DNA of 64,000 bases from Anaerostipes sp. MSJ-23 (GTDB lineage: Bacteria; Bacillota; Clostridia; Lachnospirales; Lachnospiraceae): the NCBI RefSeq assembly GCF_018918155.1, contig NZ_JAHLPY010000009.1, forward strand, positions 1 through 64,000, written 5' to 3'. A program made the position numbers and the translations under genes. Below, piece after piece: positions 8,200 through 17,726 of the stretch. The notes beneath the pieces were generated by a model, which made no database searches, had not been told where the DNA came from, and saw only the letters and a list, made by a program, of their open reading frames with translations. The first letter of the stretch is position 1. Each line of letters opens with the position of its first letter.

Positions 8200-9072
8200 A
8201 TGATTAAATTTATCGTTTCTGATCTGGATGGAACACTTCTGGACAGCAGACAACAACTAACAAAACGAACAGCTCTAGCAATCCAAAAATTGCAAAAAAA
8301 AGGGGTACGTTTTCTTTTAAATACAGAACGCGAATATTTTGATGCCAAGCATCTGATAAAACAGGCCGGTATTGAATGTGATATGATCTGCTCCGGGGGT
8401 GCCTGTATCGTTGATCAAAAAGGACAAAATCAACGTGCCTCCTATATTCCGCAAGATCAAATTGCTCCAATGCTACGTCTTTTTGGAAAACATCGAACCT
8501 TTTATGAAATTTATAGCACAAAAGGACGTTGTATTCTTGGTACAAAAAAAGCCTATGAAACTTATCTTACAACAGAAGTAATCCCATCCCTTCTCTTACA
8601 GGATAAAAATTTCAGTCTAACGCAAAAAGCTTTTGATCAGCGCATCAATGAAACTCTTTTTTATGATAGTGCCAATGCTCTTTTGAAAGAAAATCCAAAA
8701 ATTTTAAAAATTACAACCAGCTCTAATGATACATGGAAACTTGAAAACTTAAAAAGAGAAATTCAAGAACAAGTCCATCAGCTGGTTGTATCAGATGATT
8801 CCATCTATCGTCTGGAAATTACCGCAATCGAAGCTTTAAAAGGTGTTGCACTGAAAGAATACATGGAAGATCACAATCTTTCTCTAAAGCATACATTGGT
8901 CATCGGTGATGGCGAAAATGATTACTCTATGCTGGCTCTTCCTTATATTTATAGTGTTGCGATGGAAAATGCTACTCCATTAATCCAGAATATCTGCGAA
9001 TATCAGACAAAGAGCAATGATGAAAACGGCGCTGCACTTGTTTTTGAAAATATTTTACATCAGCATACTTAA
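8200..9072 (+). CDS. Cof-type HAD-superfamily phosphatase (first of tandem trio)
   Basis: The 290-residue protein has HAD motif I DLDGTLLDSR at residues 8-17, a C2-type cap domain in the middle, and motif IV GDGENDYSML near 247. This fits the Cof/YkrA-like sugar-phosphate phosphatase group, acting in the cytosol. Motif II differs from its two tandem relatives, reading NTERE instead of NTGRE. A GGAGGG ribosome site precedes the ATG. Three paralogues lie head to tail at 8200-11041, so the cluster arose by duplication. The substrate cannot be read from the sequence. Confidence 0.9.
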   Translation: MIKFIVSDLDGTLLDSRQQLTKRTALAIQKLQKKGVRFLLNTEREYFDAKHLIKQAGIECDMICSGGACIVDQKGQNQRASYIPQDQIAPMLRLFGKHRTFYEIYSTKGRCILGTKKAYETYLTTEVIPSLLLQDKNFSLTQKAFDQRINETLFYDSANALLKENPKILKITTSSNDTWKLENLKREIQEQVHQLVVSDDSIYRLEITAIEALKGVALKEYMEDHNLSLKHTLVIGDGENDYSMLALPYIYSVAMENATPLIQNICEYQTKSNDENGAALVFENILHQHT

Positions 9073-9158
9073 TTTTTCATGATTTTAACACACATAACAT
9101 CATAACTTTTTATTCCGGTGCTAGCATAAAAATAGACTAAAAAAAGGAGAAAAAGTAT

Positions 9159-10064
9159 ATGATTCGTTTATTTGCATCTGATATGGATGGAACTTTATTA
9201 AATAATAATGGCTATATTTCCCGCTACACAGCTGATACAATTCGTAAATTACAAAAATGCGGAATTGAATTTATTGTAAATACCGGCCGCGAGTACCGCA
9301 GCGCAAAAAAAGAATTAGATGCAGCAAATATTTCCTGTGATCTTATTTGCTGCAGCGGTGCTTGCACCTATGATCGATTTGGAAATCCTTATAATATCTT
9401 TTCTATTCCCAAAAGTACCGTAAAGAAAATTCTTGCAATTTTTAAAAGACACGGTGCCTTCGCCGATATATCCACAGAACTTGGAAAATGTTCTATTGAA
9501 AATCCACAGACTTTGTTGTCTTATTACTATAACGAAGTTTTTCCTGCAGTAAAACTTGAAAATAAGATTTATTTTAAGAATGAACAAGATTTTAAACAAA
9601 TGACAGATAGTGTTCACTACTTTGAACACGCAGACAGTCTTCTTAGAAGCGATGTTCCAATCTATAAAATTTCCACAACTTTTTTTGATTCCAAAAAGAC
9701 TTCTGCTCTTCGTTCTGAAATTGAAGAAATCCCAGGGCTTCACATTGCTTCCACAGCCTCCACGGATCTCGAAATTAGCGACGAAAAAGCACAAAAAGGG
9801 TATGCCTTACTTCGTTATGCCCATCAAAAATCCGTCGATCCTTCCGAAATTCTCGCTATTGGGGACAGCGAAAACGATGCTTCCATGCTTTCCCTAAATC
9901 TTGGAAAAACCGTTGCTATGGCAAATGCAGATCCAAAGATTATCAAAATGTGTTCTGCTCAGACTTTATCCAATGCAGAAGACGGTGTTGCTGTCTTAAT
10001 GGAAGGTCTCATCATGGAACGATATTTCTATGAAATGGACCGTCATTACGCATTTGGAATATAG
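9159..10064 (+). CDS. Cof-type HAD-superfamily phosphatase (second of trio)
   Basis: The 301-residue product has motif I DMDGTLLNNN, motif II VNTGREYRSA, the Lys of motif III in KISTTF, and motif IV GDSENDASML. The cap carries a Cys-rich SCDLICCSGACTYD stretch that the first copy shares in part (CDMICSGGAC). It is 86 nt downstream of the first copy and has its own AAAAGGAG site, so it may be co-transcribed. The C terminus is about ten residues longer than its relatives, ending ERYFYEMDRHYAFGI. It is likely a sugar-phosphate or nucleotide phosphatase. Confidence 0.9.
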   Translation: MIRLFASDMDGTLLNNNGYISRYTADTIRKLQKCGIEFIVNTGREYRSAKKELDAANISCDLICCSGACTYDRFGNPYNIFSIPKSTVKKILAIFKRHGAFADISTELGKCSIENPQTLLSYYYNEVFPAVKLENKIYFKNEQDFKQMTDSVHYFEHADSLLRSDVPIYKISTTFFDSKKTSALRSEIEEIPGLHIASTASTDLEISDEKAQKGYALLRYAHQKSVDPSEILAIGDSENDASMLSLNLGKTVAMANADPKIIKMCSAQTLSNAEDGVAVLMEGLIMERYFYEMDRHYAFGI

Positions 10065-10156
10065 TTTCTATTTTTTCCTCTTTGTGATAACATGATGATT
10101 AGGTAAAAGTACATAAGCTTCAACCAATTTATCGGATTTTAAGGAGGAAAAATAAC

Positions 10157-11041
10157 ATGATACGCTTAGTCGCATCCGATCTTGACGGAACTTTGCTTGA
10201 CAGTTACCGCAGGATTACGGAAACAAACAGAGAAGCTATCCGAAAGCTTCAGGAAAATGGCATTGAATTTATTATCAATACCGGACGTGAGTACCAAAAT
10301 GCTATTGAAATCGCGAAAGAAGCCAATCTGACCTGTGGCTTTATATGCAGCAATGGTGCCAGTGGATATGATGAAAAAGGGAATCTTTTATTTGAGCATT
10401 TTATTCCACCAGAAAATGTAAAAAAAATCCTTTCCGTTTTCCATGAAATGGGATTTACACCCAATATCTTCACCAACAAAGGACGTCTTTCCCTTTTGTC
10501 TCCAGAAGAATTAAAAGTATATACAAAAGAGGTTATGATTCCATCAATGCAAGTTAGCCACCCTGACTTTAACTACTCAGAAAAAGATTTTCAACAGTTA
10601 CTAAAAAATGTAATTTTTATTGATGGAGAAGAATCCCTTTATAATGGAGAACATCAAATTTTGAAAATCATTTCCCAAAATCCAGATCCAGAGAAACTTC
10701 CAGTTCTCGCAAATGCCCTAAAGAAAATTCCTGGTCTCTCGATTGCTAATACATCAACAACGGACATTGAAATTACTTCCAGTGAAGCACAAAAAGGGCT
10801 GGGACTAATGGACTATGCAAAACGGCGCGGATATACTGCAGACGAGATCGTAGCCATTGGGGACAGTGGAAATGATTATTCTATGCTTTCCCTTCCTGGC
10901 ATTCACTCCGTTGCAATGGCAAATGCAACAGAAGAAATTCAAAATATTTGTGTCTATCGAACGAGAGATAATAAAAATGATGGTATCGCCTATATTATTA
11001 AATGCATTCTTACAGACCGAAATAATTTTGAATTGCGTTAA
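10157..11041 (+). CDS. Cof-type HAD-superfamily phosphatase (third of trio)
   Basis: The 294-residue protein shows motif I DLDGTLLDSY, motif II INTGREYQNA, and motif IV GDSGNDYSML, with a C2 cap between. The first Asp of motif I forms the phospho-aspartate, and motif IV binds Mg2+. AAGGAGG lies at the right distance from the ATG. It is the most canonical member of the tandem set. A strong terminator at 11051-11106 closes the cluster. The substrate is unknown; the family acts on sugar phosphates, flavin or PLP-type phosphates. Confidence 0.9.
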   Translation: MIRLVASDLDGTLLDSYRRITETNREAIRKLQENGIEFIINTGREYQNAIEIAKEANLTCGFICSNGASGYDEKGNLLFEHFIPPENVKKILSVFHEMGFTPNIFTNKGRLSLLSPEELKVYTKEVMIPSMQVSHPDFNYSEKDFQQLLKNVIFIDGEESLYNGEHQILKIISQNPDPEKLPVLANALKKIPGLSIANTSTTDIEITSSEAQKGLGLMDYAKRRGYTADEIVAIGDSGNDYSMLSLPGIHSVAMANATEEIQNICVYRTRDNKNDGIAYIIKCILTDRNNFELR

Positions 11042-11050
11042 ATAAAATCT

Positions 11051-11106
11051 AAAAAACAACCATTGGGCAGCACATTGTGTAATATGTACTTCCATGGTTG
11101 TTTTTT
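11051..11106. terminator. Bidirectional terminator between HAD trio and pyruvate-kinase-like gene
   Basis: AAAAAACAACCAT (11051-11063) pairs perfectly with ATGGTTGTTTTTT (11094-11106). The loop is about 30 nt. The arm carries its own A/T tract, so the element can end transcription from both sides of this convergent junction. Confidence 0.8.
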
Positions 11107-11117
11107 ATTTCGTATTT

Positions 11118-12113
11118 TTAACTTTCCAGCTCTTTTAAATAATCTTCCGCCTCTTTTCCTGTGTCAACAAGCATCTTTATCGCTTCTGCCGGATATTTTC
11201 CAGCAGCTGTCTCCCCTGTCAACATTACAGCATCTGCTCCCTGCTCAATTGCATGAAAGATATCATTTACCTCTGCTCTTGTTGGATATGGATGCTCTAT
11301 CATAGAATGAAGCATTTGTGTAACCACCATAAATTTTCTTCCATATTTCTGACACCTTCTTGCAATTTCAGCCTGAAGCCGTGGAAGTTTATGATAAGGA
11401 ACTGCATTTCCAAGATCTCCCCTTGCAATAACGATATAATCACAAAATGGAAGAATTTCCTGCAAATGTTCCACCCCTTGCATATTTTCGATCTTAGCAA
11501 AAATCCGAATATTTTTATAACCATTTTGATCCAATGCCGTTCGAAGATCTAAGAGATCCTCCTTTCCACGTACAAACGGAAGCATTACATCTGTTACTCC
11601 ATATTCTTCTGCAAAATTCAAATTCTCAAGATCCTTTTGTGTCAATGTTGGACGTTCTACTTGACACCCCGGCAGCGTAATTCCCTTTCTGGATGACAAA
11701 GGACCACCACACAAAACCCTACAGCGGCATTTTCCATCTTTTTGCTCTTCTGTAACTTCCAATTCCAATTTTCCATCATCAATGAGAATTTCCTGTCCTT
11801 TTTTGAAATATGGCAAAATTTCTTTCTGCACCGGAATCTGCCCGTCTCCAACGGTAACTTCTTGTCCCTTCTTTAATACCATCATCCCAGACATAGCTCC
11901 AACGCGAATCTCCGGTCCCATTAAATCAATCATAAAATCAGGATATATTTCGCATTCTTTTGCTGCCTTAAAATAAGTCTTAATCAAACTTTCACTTTCT
12001 CTTAAAGAACGATGTGATAAATTTAAACGAACGCCTGTCATTCCTGCTTTTATCATTTGTTTTAAGGTCTCCACATGCGCACATGCAGGACCCAATGTTC
12101 CAAAATACTCCAT
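11118..12113 (-). CDS. Pyruvate-kinase-like protein lacking the C-terminal domain
   Basis: At 331 residues this is far shorter than normal pyruvate kinases (about 470 or more). It keeps the barrel and B domain: VRLNLSH near 30, MGPEIRVG near 70, FAKIEN near 205, IVIARGDLG near 230 and VVTQMLHSM near 265. It ends just after LTGETAAGKYPAEAI, where the regulatory C domain would begin. Catalytic Lys (AKIEN), metal ligands Glu and Asp, and Thr (VTQM) are kept. The usual LDTKGPE is IDLMGPE, losing the Thr and Lys associated with K+ and phosphoryl transfer. Activity as a glycolytic enzyme is doubtful; it may be a divergent single-domain enzyme. Confidence 0.75.
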   Translation of the reverse strand: MEYFGTLGPACAHVETLKQMIKAGMTGVRLNLSHRSLRESESLIKTYFKAAKECEIYPDFMIDLMGPEIRVGAMSGMMVLKKGQEVTVGDGQIPVQKEILPYFKKGQEILIDDGKLELEVTEEQKDGKCRCRVLCGGPLSSRKGITLPGCQVERPTLTQKDLENLNFAEEYGVTDVMLPFVRGKEDLLDLRTALDQNGYKNIRIFAKIENMQGVEHLQEILPFCDYIVIARGDLGNAVPYHKLPRLQAEIARRCQKYGRKFMVVTQMLHSMIEHPYPTRAEVNDIFHAIEQGADAVMLTGETAAGKYPAEAIKMLVDTGKEAEDYLKELES

Positions 12114-12155
12114 AAAAAAAGAAGCCTCCTTTACTTCTTTTTATTTTACCATATT

Positions 12156-12195
12156 TAAAAAAAACTGAAAGCCTATAGTCAAACCACAGGCCTTC
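12156..12195 (-). terminator. Terminator after the fourth HAD gene
   Basis: On the minus strand GAAGGCCT (12195-12188) pairs with AGGCTTTC (12174-12167) with one G-U pair. A run of T's follows at 12163-12156. It lies between the HAD gene and the pyruvate-kinase-like gene and would separate their transcripts. Confidence 0.7.
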
Positions 12196-12221
12196 AATAT
12201 TGATGGATTGCTTTTCTTCTC

Positions 12222-13070
12222 TTAATCTCTGCTTACCATCGTCTGTATTGCATATGCTACACCATCTTCATCGTTGCTTTTTGTTATAAAATCTGAAATT
12301 TCCTTCACTTCCGGCAATGCATTTCCCATTGCAACAGCTGTTCCGACTGCAGATAACATATTCAGATCATTGCCGCTATCTCCAATTGCCATGGTCTCTT
12401 CCTGCTTGATTCCAAGAAGATCTGCCAGTTTCAACAATGTTTTTCCTTTTTGAGCTTCTTTTGAAACAATTTCCAAATTTTCCGGCACCGCACTTGTAAT
12501 ATCCCACCAGTCTTTCCAACGAAATTCTTCAATCACCTGCTTCTTTACTTCAGGATCTTCAAAAAATAAATTAAGTTTTTCAATTGGAAAAGGATCCTTA
12601 TGAAAACGTTGATATAAATCTTTCAAAAAAATCGTCCTGCCCATCATCATTTTAAGATTCGGATATTTCTCCAATATTCTTTTTGAACTTGCCTTTGCAG
12701 ATTCATCACAATAAACATTTCCATCATAGAAAAACTCTAAATGAAGATTCTTTGTTTTTAGAATATCTACTGTTTCTGAAAGATGCTCTATTTCCATTAA
12801 TGCTTCATAGACTGGTTTCTCCGTTTTCAAGTCCGTAATGGATGCCCCATTTGAGGTCAAAATATAACGAATCCCTTCTATATTAAACAGTTGCTCTGGG
12901 ATTAATGCTTTTGGCCTTCCTGTCGCTGGAACAACAACAACACCTTTTTCTATAATATTAGAAATAACCTCACACGTATGTGAGGTTATTTCTTTTTGAC
13001 TATTAAATGTTGTTCCATCCAGGTCAAGCGCAATCAATTTTATATCTTTTTTGATTTCTCTTCCTGTCAA
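12222..13070 (-). CDS. Cof-type HAD-superfamily phosphatase (fourth copy)
   Basis: I choose a TTG start at 13070 because AAGGAGG (13079-13085) lies 8 nt upstream; a longer frame to 13127 would run into the previous gene. The 282-residue product has motif I DLDGTTFNSQ, motif II PATGRP, the Lys of motif III in SKEAQKGK, and motif IV GDSGNDLNML. The final residues GVAYAIQTMV are typical of the family. It differs clearly from the tandem trio and is likely an older paralogue. It is co-transcribed with the membrane-protein gene upstream, whose stop codon overlaps the ribosome site. A perfect 14-bp inverted repeat lies inside its 5' coding part. Confidence 0.88.
   Translation of the reverse strand: MTGREIKKDIKLIALDLDGTTFNSQKEITSHTCEVISNIIEKGVVVVPATGRPKALIPEQLFNIEGIRYILTSNGASITDLKTEKPVYEALMEIEHLSETVDILKTKNLHLEFFYDGNVYCDESAKASSKRILEKYPNLKMMMGRTIFLKDLYQRFHKDPFPIEKLNLFFEDPEVKKQVIEEFRWKDWWDITSAVPENLEIVSKEAQKGKTLLKLADLLGIKQEETMAIGDSGNDLNMLSAVGTAVAMGNALPEVKEISDFITKSNDEDGVAYAIQTMVSRD
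12961..12992. repeat. Perfect 14-bp inverted repeat inside a coding region
   Basis: GAAATAACCTCACA (12961-12974) and TGTGAGGTTATTTC (12979-12992) are exact reverse complements around CGTA. They lie in codons of the HAD gene that encode KEITSHTCEVIS. Such a long perfect stem is unusual in a coding sequence. It could fold in mRNA, or it could be a protein-binding palindrome containing TCACA-N4-TGTGA. Confidence 0.85.
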
Positions 13071-13084
13071 AACTTTTTCCTCCT

Positions 13085-13588
13085 TTAAATTCCAACTTGT
13101 CCAATTTGAATCATTGCAAACAAACAAATAGCTGCAAAGATTAAAACAACAATACTTCCTGAAATATCACGGAGAAAATGATTTTTAAAAGTTTTCTGAA
13201 CCGAATCTTTCACTGATATCTTGTATGTTTTAATACACTGATAGGTAAGGAAAGCAAGAACTAATACATAGATAAGGTTTTGGAGCATTAATTCAGCTAT
13301 TATCATCAGCCCAAGATTTATCATCGCATATCCATAATCACCATCATCTAAATGCTCTTTTAGATAACCAAGTAGATAAGCAATAAACGGATTGATCATG
13401 GCAACAAGAAACATGACCGTAAACTTAGGGTTGGACTGGAGGATGCTCTGAAGAGATCCTCCATATTTTGCAGTATCCACAGATAAATATGTCAATGCCA
13501 TAAATGGGCTGAGTGCGAGCAATATACGGATAATCGTAAAGATACGATCTACAGTATTTGTCTGAACTTTGTTTGTCATCAGTTTCAT
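13085..13588 (-). CDS. Integral membrane protein of unknown function
   Basis: The 167-residue protein has about four hydrophobic segments: residues 18-36, 57-75, 88-112 and 145-163. Between them lie short charged loops (LKEHLDDGDYG and KTYKISVKDSVQ). No family motif is recognised. Its stop codon overlaps the ribosome site of the HAD gene, so the two form a transcription unit. GH4 copy A lies 35 nt upstream on the same strand without a visible terminator, so read-through from the sugar promoter is possible. Confidence 0.75.
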   Translation of the reverse strand: MKLMTNKVQTNTVDRIFTIIRILLALSPFMALTYLSVDTAKYGGSLQSILQSNPKFTVMFLVAMINPFIAYLLGYLKEHLDDGDYGYAMINLGLMIIAELMLQNLIYVLVLAFLTYQCIKTYKISVKDSVQKTFKNHFLRDISGSIVVLIFAAICLFAMIQIGQVGI

Positions 13589-13622
13589 GTCTTGCTCTCC
13601 TTCCTTTTCTTTGGTTTTTTCC

Positions 13623-14960
<1,338 letters not shown>

Positions 14961-14998
14961 TCATTCCTCCTGAATGCTTATTTTTCTTTGTTGAACTC

Positions 14999-15027
14999 AT
15001 CATACTATCGTATGGATTTTTATACAA
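14999..15027 (-). promoter_or_regulatory. Promoter of GH4 copy A
   Basis: On the minus strand TTGTAT (15027-15022) and TATGAT (15004-14999) are 17 nt apart. The GH4 start codon lies about 40 nt downstream. The PTS operon promoter at 21262-21290 has the same -10 and spacing. Confidence 0.65.
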
Positions 15028-15071
15028 TAGTTTGAAACCATTCAGGAACTTCTCATTCATGTTGTAGTATT

Positions 15072-15095
15072 TCACAAAAGGTGTGATTTTTCACA
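15072..15095. promoter_or_regulatory. Composite operator TCACA-N5-TGTGA-N4-TCACA (copy 1)
   Basis: TCACA 15072-15076, TGTGA 15082-15086 and TCACA 15091-15095 form overlapping inverted repeats. The same arrangement with identical spacers occurs at 21336-21359. Here it ends 45 nt upstream of the -35 of GH4 copy A, a position typical for an activator. The neighbouring RpiR proteins are candidate binders. Confidence 0.6.
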
Positions 15096-15136
15096 AACCA
15101 CGTATTTTCGTGCTTTACAGACATTTTTGCTAAAAA

Positions 15137-15907
15137 TCATGCTTGTTTTCTCGTCTGATATTCCATATATTTTAATGTCAAAAATTCATTGACAATATGA
15201 AAATGAAGCGTCGGATAATAAACATATCCATAGCCAACAGTCCGGATTTCTTCTACATGAAATGTCAAAGTCTCATCTGCCAAATCATAAAGTTCTCCTT
15301 TTCCTTCCATGGCAATCAATAAAATTTTTGCCCCTTTTTCTTTTACCTCTTTTGCTTTTTTTATCTGTTTTTCATTCTTCCCTGACAGACTGATAAAAAT
15401 CACAAGATCTTTTGATGTCAAATTTTCCTGAATCAATTCAAATTCAACACCACCTTCTACTGTATTAATAAAAACTCCTTGATACAAAAATTTTTCTTTT
15501 AATTCCTTTGCAGCTATTTTCTGAATTGATCCAGAACCCTGTGTATAAATTCGTTCCGCATCTTCAATCATTTGGCAAACCGAATCCATATTCTTATCTT
15601 CCAACCGACGAATCGATGAAACAAAGCTATTCGCATTGCGATCCATATCTTTTTCTTCATACAAAATTTCCGCCTTATCTTCCCATTTTAGAAAAGACCT
15701 CATTTCACTATAACCAGAAAAACCAAGTTTTTTAGCAAACCGTAAAATCGTTGTATGAGATACATGACAAAAAACTGCCAGCTGCTGAATAGAAATTTTC
15801 TTACATATATCTTTATGAGAAACAATATATGCCCAGATTTGCATATCACTTTCATTTAAACTATCAAATTTTTTCTGGATTAATTCCTCCATACTTCTAG
15901 CTCTCAT
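15137..15907 (-). CDS. RpiR/MurR-family regulator (second of pair)
   Basis: The 256-residue protein has an N-terminal HTH_6 domain (ISIQQLAVFCHVSHTTILRFAKKLGFSG split around residues 38-65). A C-terminal SIS sugar-phosphate domain follows, with GSGSIQKIAAKELKEKF near 120 and DLVIFISLSGKNEKQ near 170. SIS domains bind phosphosugars, so it likely senses a sugar phosphate released by the PTS. Its start overlaps the stop of the previous RpiR gene by one base (TGATG). In Bacillus subtilis an RpiR-type protein, MalR/GlvR, activates the equivalent malA-malP operon; that analogy is an inference here. Confidence 0.9.
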   Translation of the reverse strand: MRARSMEELIQKKFDSLNESDMQIWAYIVSHKDICKKISIQQLAVFCHVSHTTILRFAKKLGFSGYSEMRSFLKWEDKAEILYEEKDMDRNANSFVSSIRRLEDKNMDSVCQMIEDAERIYTQGSGSIQKIAAKELKEKFLYQGVFINTVEGGVEFELIQENLTSKDLVIFISLSGKNEKQIKKAKEVKEKGAKILLIAMEGKGELYDLADETLTFHVEEIRTVGYGYVYYPTLHFHIVNEFLTLKYMEYQTRKQA

Positions 15908-16674
15908 CAGACTTCCTCCCCACTCTTTTCTTCTACATACTCAAGGTAACGTAAAAACAGCATTTCTGACAAAATAAAATAGGAAGTCATGGATTCATAA
16001 CGCCCTTTGTATATGTTTTGTTCTACCGTTGTTGTCGAAATATAAAGATTATAACTACTGAGCTCCGCCAACGAATTTTTTTTCTGTTTTGTGATCGAGA
16101 TAATTGGAACACCTTTAATTTTTGCCCGCTTTGCAAAATCAATCGTATGCACTCCTTCACCTGAAACAGAAATAATCAATAGCAGATCCTCATTATTCAT
16201 ATAGCTCAAAACTGTTTCATACTCTGTAATTCCATCAAAATCATAGAAATTCTTATTTACAAAGTAAAACAAGCGTTTAAATTCTTTTGCAACGGTTCTC
16301 TGTACCATTCCAGTTCCAAAAACAAAAATTCGTCTTGCCTGATAAATTAGTTTTATGATTTCATGAAAATCCTGTTGTACAATGTCCTGCATCATTTCCT
16401 CATAGGCAAGACAAACTTTAACTGCTTTGCTTGTTTCTTTTTTATTATCATCATTCTCCATCTTTAGATGAACTTTAAATTCTCCGAATCCTTTTAAAGA
16501 TAACTTCTTTGTAAACCGTAAAATCGTTGTCCTAGATACATTACATTTCCCTGCCAGCTGCTCGATTGTCATATTTTCACATTGTTTCTTATGATTTTCC
16601 ACGTAGTTCCATATATACAGATCGTTTTCACTAAGCCGGTCACTGTATTGATTCATTAATTCTTCTAGCCTCAT
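15907..16674 (-). CDS. RpiR/MurR-family regulator (first of pair)
   Basis: I place the start at 16674 (MRLEELMNQYSDRLSEND), because GAGAAGG precedes it and the longer frame runs into a pseudogene relic. The 255-residue product has an HTH_6 domain (MTIEQLAGKCNVSRTTILRF) and a SIS domain with GTGMVQRTVAKEFKRLF and LLLIISVSGEGVHT. It is a clear but diverged paralogue of the next gene, suggesting two effectors or a heteromer. Both lie between the two GH4 copies, directly adjoining the operator at 15072-15095. No promoter was confidently placed for the pair. Confidence 0.88.
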   Translation of the reverse strand: MRLEELMNQYSDRLSENDLYIWNYVENHKKQCENMTIEQLAGKCNVSRTTILRFTKKLSLKGFGEFKVHLKMENDDNKKETSKAVKVCLAYEEMMQDIVQQDFHEIIKLIYQARRIFVFGTGMVQRTVAKEFKRLFYFVNKNFYDFDGITEYETVLSYMNNEDLLLIISVSGEGVHTIDFAKRAKIKGVPIISITKQKKNSLAELSSYNLYISTTTVEQNIYKGRYESMTSYFILSEMLFLRYLEYVEEKSGEEV

Positions 16675-16686
16675 ATTTTCCTTCTC

Positions 16687-16832
16687 TCTTATGATACAGT
16701 TATAGTTCCGACACATGCTTATTAAAAAAATGCCAAGTAAACCGGTACTAACTGCTATGATTAAGGTTCCTGTTTTTTAATTTCCTCTAAATATTAAAGC
16801 TATTATAACATAGATTAATTGTACTCCTACAG
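16687..16832 (-). pseudogene. Relic of a YczE-family gene (3' end)
   Basis: About 145 bp align by eye with 17030-17182, the 3' part of the intact YczE-family gene. Shared stretches include ACATGC, CCGGT, AACTGCT and TTTCCTC with AATATTAA. Translated, GTLIIAVSTGLL matches GTLITAVGTGPL of the intact protein, but an in-frame stop and substitutions break it. The rest of the 16675-16997 interval is A/T-rich and holds only the terminator at 16937. The relic shows that a larger block of this locus was once duplicated. Confidence 0.65.
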
Positions 16833-16936
16833 ATTTTAATTTAAATATGATATATTTCTCTAAAAATACTGTCTAAAAAACATATCACATAATGCCAATA
16901 ATTAAAACTTTGTTCGTATCAAGTTGACACAAAAAG

Positions 16937-16973
16937 AAAAACCTCCAGTAGGCTGCAACTACTGAGGTTTTTT
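16937..16973. terminator. Terminator downstream of the PTS/YczE operon
   Basis: AAAAACCTCCAGTAG pairs with CTACTGAGGTTTTT with one bulged base. T-rich sequence follows on both strands. It closes the operon EIIBC-GH4-EIIA-YczE and resembles the hairpin at 2197-2231. Confidence 0.75.
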
Positions 16974-16997
16974 ACTTTTTCAAAGAGAAAATATTTT

Positions 16998-17651
16998 TCA
17001 TCTACAGAAGGAAAACATTTTTTTAAATTTCCTATGATATAGCCATGGTTTTGATACATGCTCATTAAAAAACTGTACAAGTGGGCCGGTGCCAACTGCT
17101 GTAATCAAAGTACCAATTCCTACATTTCCTCCAAATATTAAGGCTGTTACAACACAGACGATGTCTGTTGTAATCCTGCATACTCTAAACGGAATCTTAC
17201 TCTTTTCATGAATCTGTACCCCTAAAGCATCATATGGAGCACTCCCAAGATCTGGTGTCATATAAATAGAACATCCAAGACAAATACCTAGAATGGCTAT
17301 AATAAGAAATACGATACGCAATACGATTCCATGTGGATTTTCAAAAAACATATGGTATCTACTCGTAAAAAAATCTACCAGCAGACCACACCCTGTCATA
17401 TTCCATAATGTTCCAAATCCAAACACTGCTTCTATTTTCTTTTTTTCTTTTAACACATGTAAGAAAAGCCCTATGAGAATCGCTGCATTTACAAAAATCT
17501 GCCATATACCATAAGAAACCGGAAGATGTGCGCTCACTGACATATTCATACAACTAAATGGATCCACTCCAAATCCAGACAAGTTTAACACTGCTACGCT
17601 AAGTCCTATCAATATAACTCCGATAAATGCCATCCAGTATCTTTTTATCAT
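16998..17651 (-). CDS. YczE/YitT-like integral membrane protein
   Basis: The 217-residue protein has five to six membrane segments and the family pattern: an early GVDPFSCMNMSVSAH loop and a second-half repeat SDLGSAP-type loop (TPDLGSAPYDALGV), then GTLITAVGTGPLVQFF. These internally repeated loops are typical of YczE/YitT-like proteins, whose transport role is not established. It is the last gene of the PTS operon. A second, distinct member lies at 24218-24868, and a relic lies at 16687-16832. Location suggests a role in sugar or product transport, but that is inference. Confidence 0.8.
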   Translation of the reverse strand: MIKRYWMAFIGVILIGLSVAVLNLSGFGVDPFSCMNMSVSAHLPVSYGIWQIFVNAAILIGLFLHVLKEKKKIEAVFGFGTLWNMTGCGLLVDFFTSRYHMFFENPHGIVLRIVFLIIAILGICLGCSIYMTPDLGSAPYDALGVQIHEKSKIPFRVCRITTDIVCVVTALIFGGNVGIGTLITAVGTGPLVQFFNEHVSKPWLYHRKFKKMFSFCR

Positions 17652-17678
17652 TTTTCTTTTTTCCTTTCACCACAAATA

Positions 17679-17705
17679 GGGAACCTTGCTTTCGCAAAGT
17701 TCCCC
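17679..17705. other. Hairpin between EIIA and YczE-family gene
   Basis: GGGAAC and GTTCCC, with inner TTGC/GCAA, form a stem around TTTC. On the plus strand it is followed by CTCTTTTTT, but on the minus strand, which carries the operon, no U-run follows. It may act as an mRNA stability element or weak attenuator between the two genes. Confidence 0.45.
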
Positions 17706-17726
17706 TCTTTTTTAGATTCCACTTTT

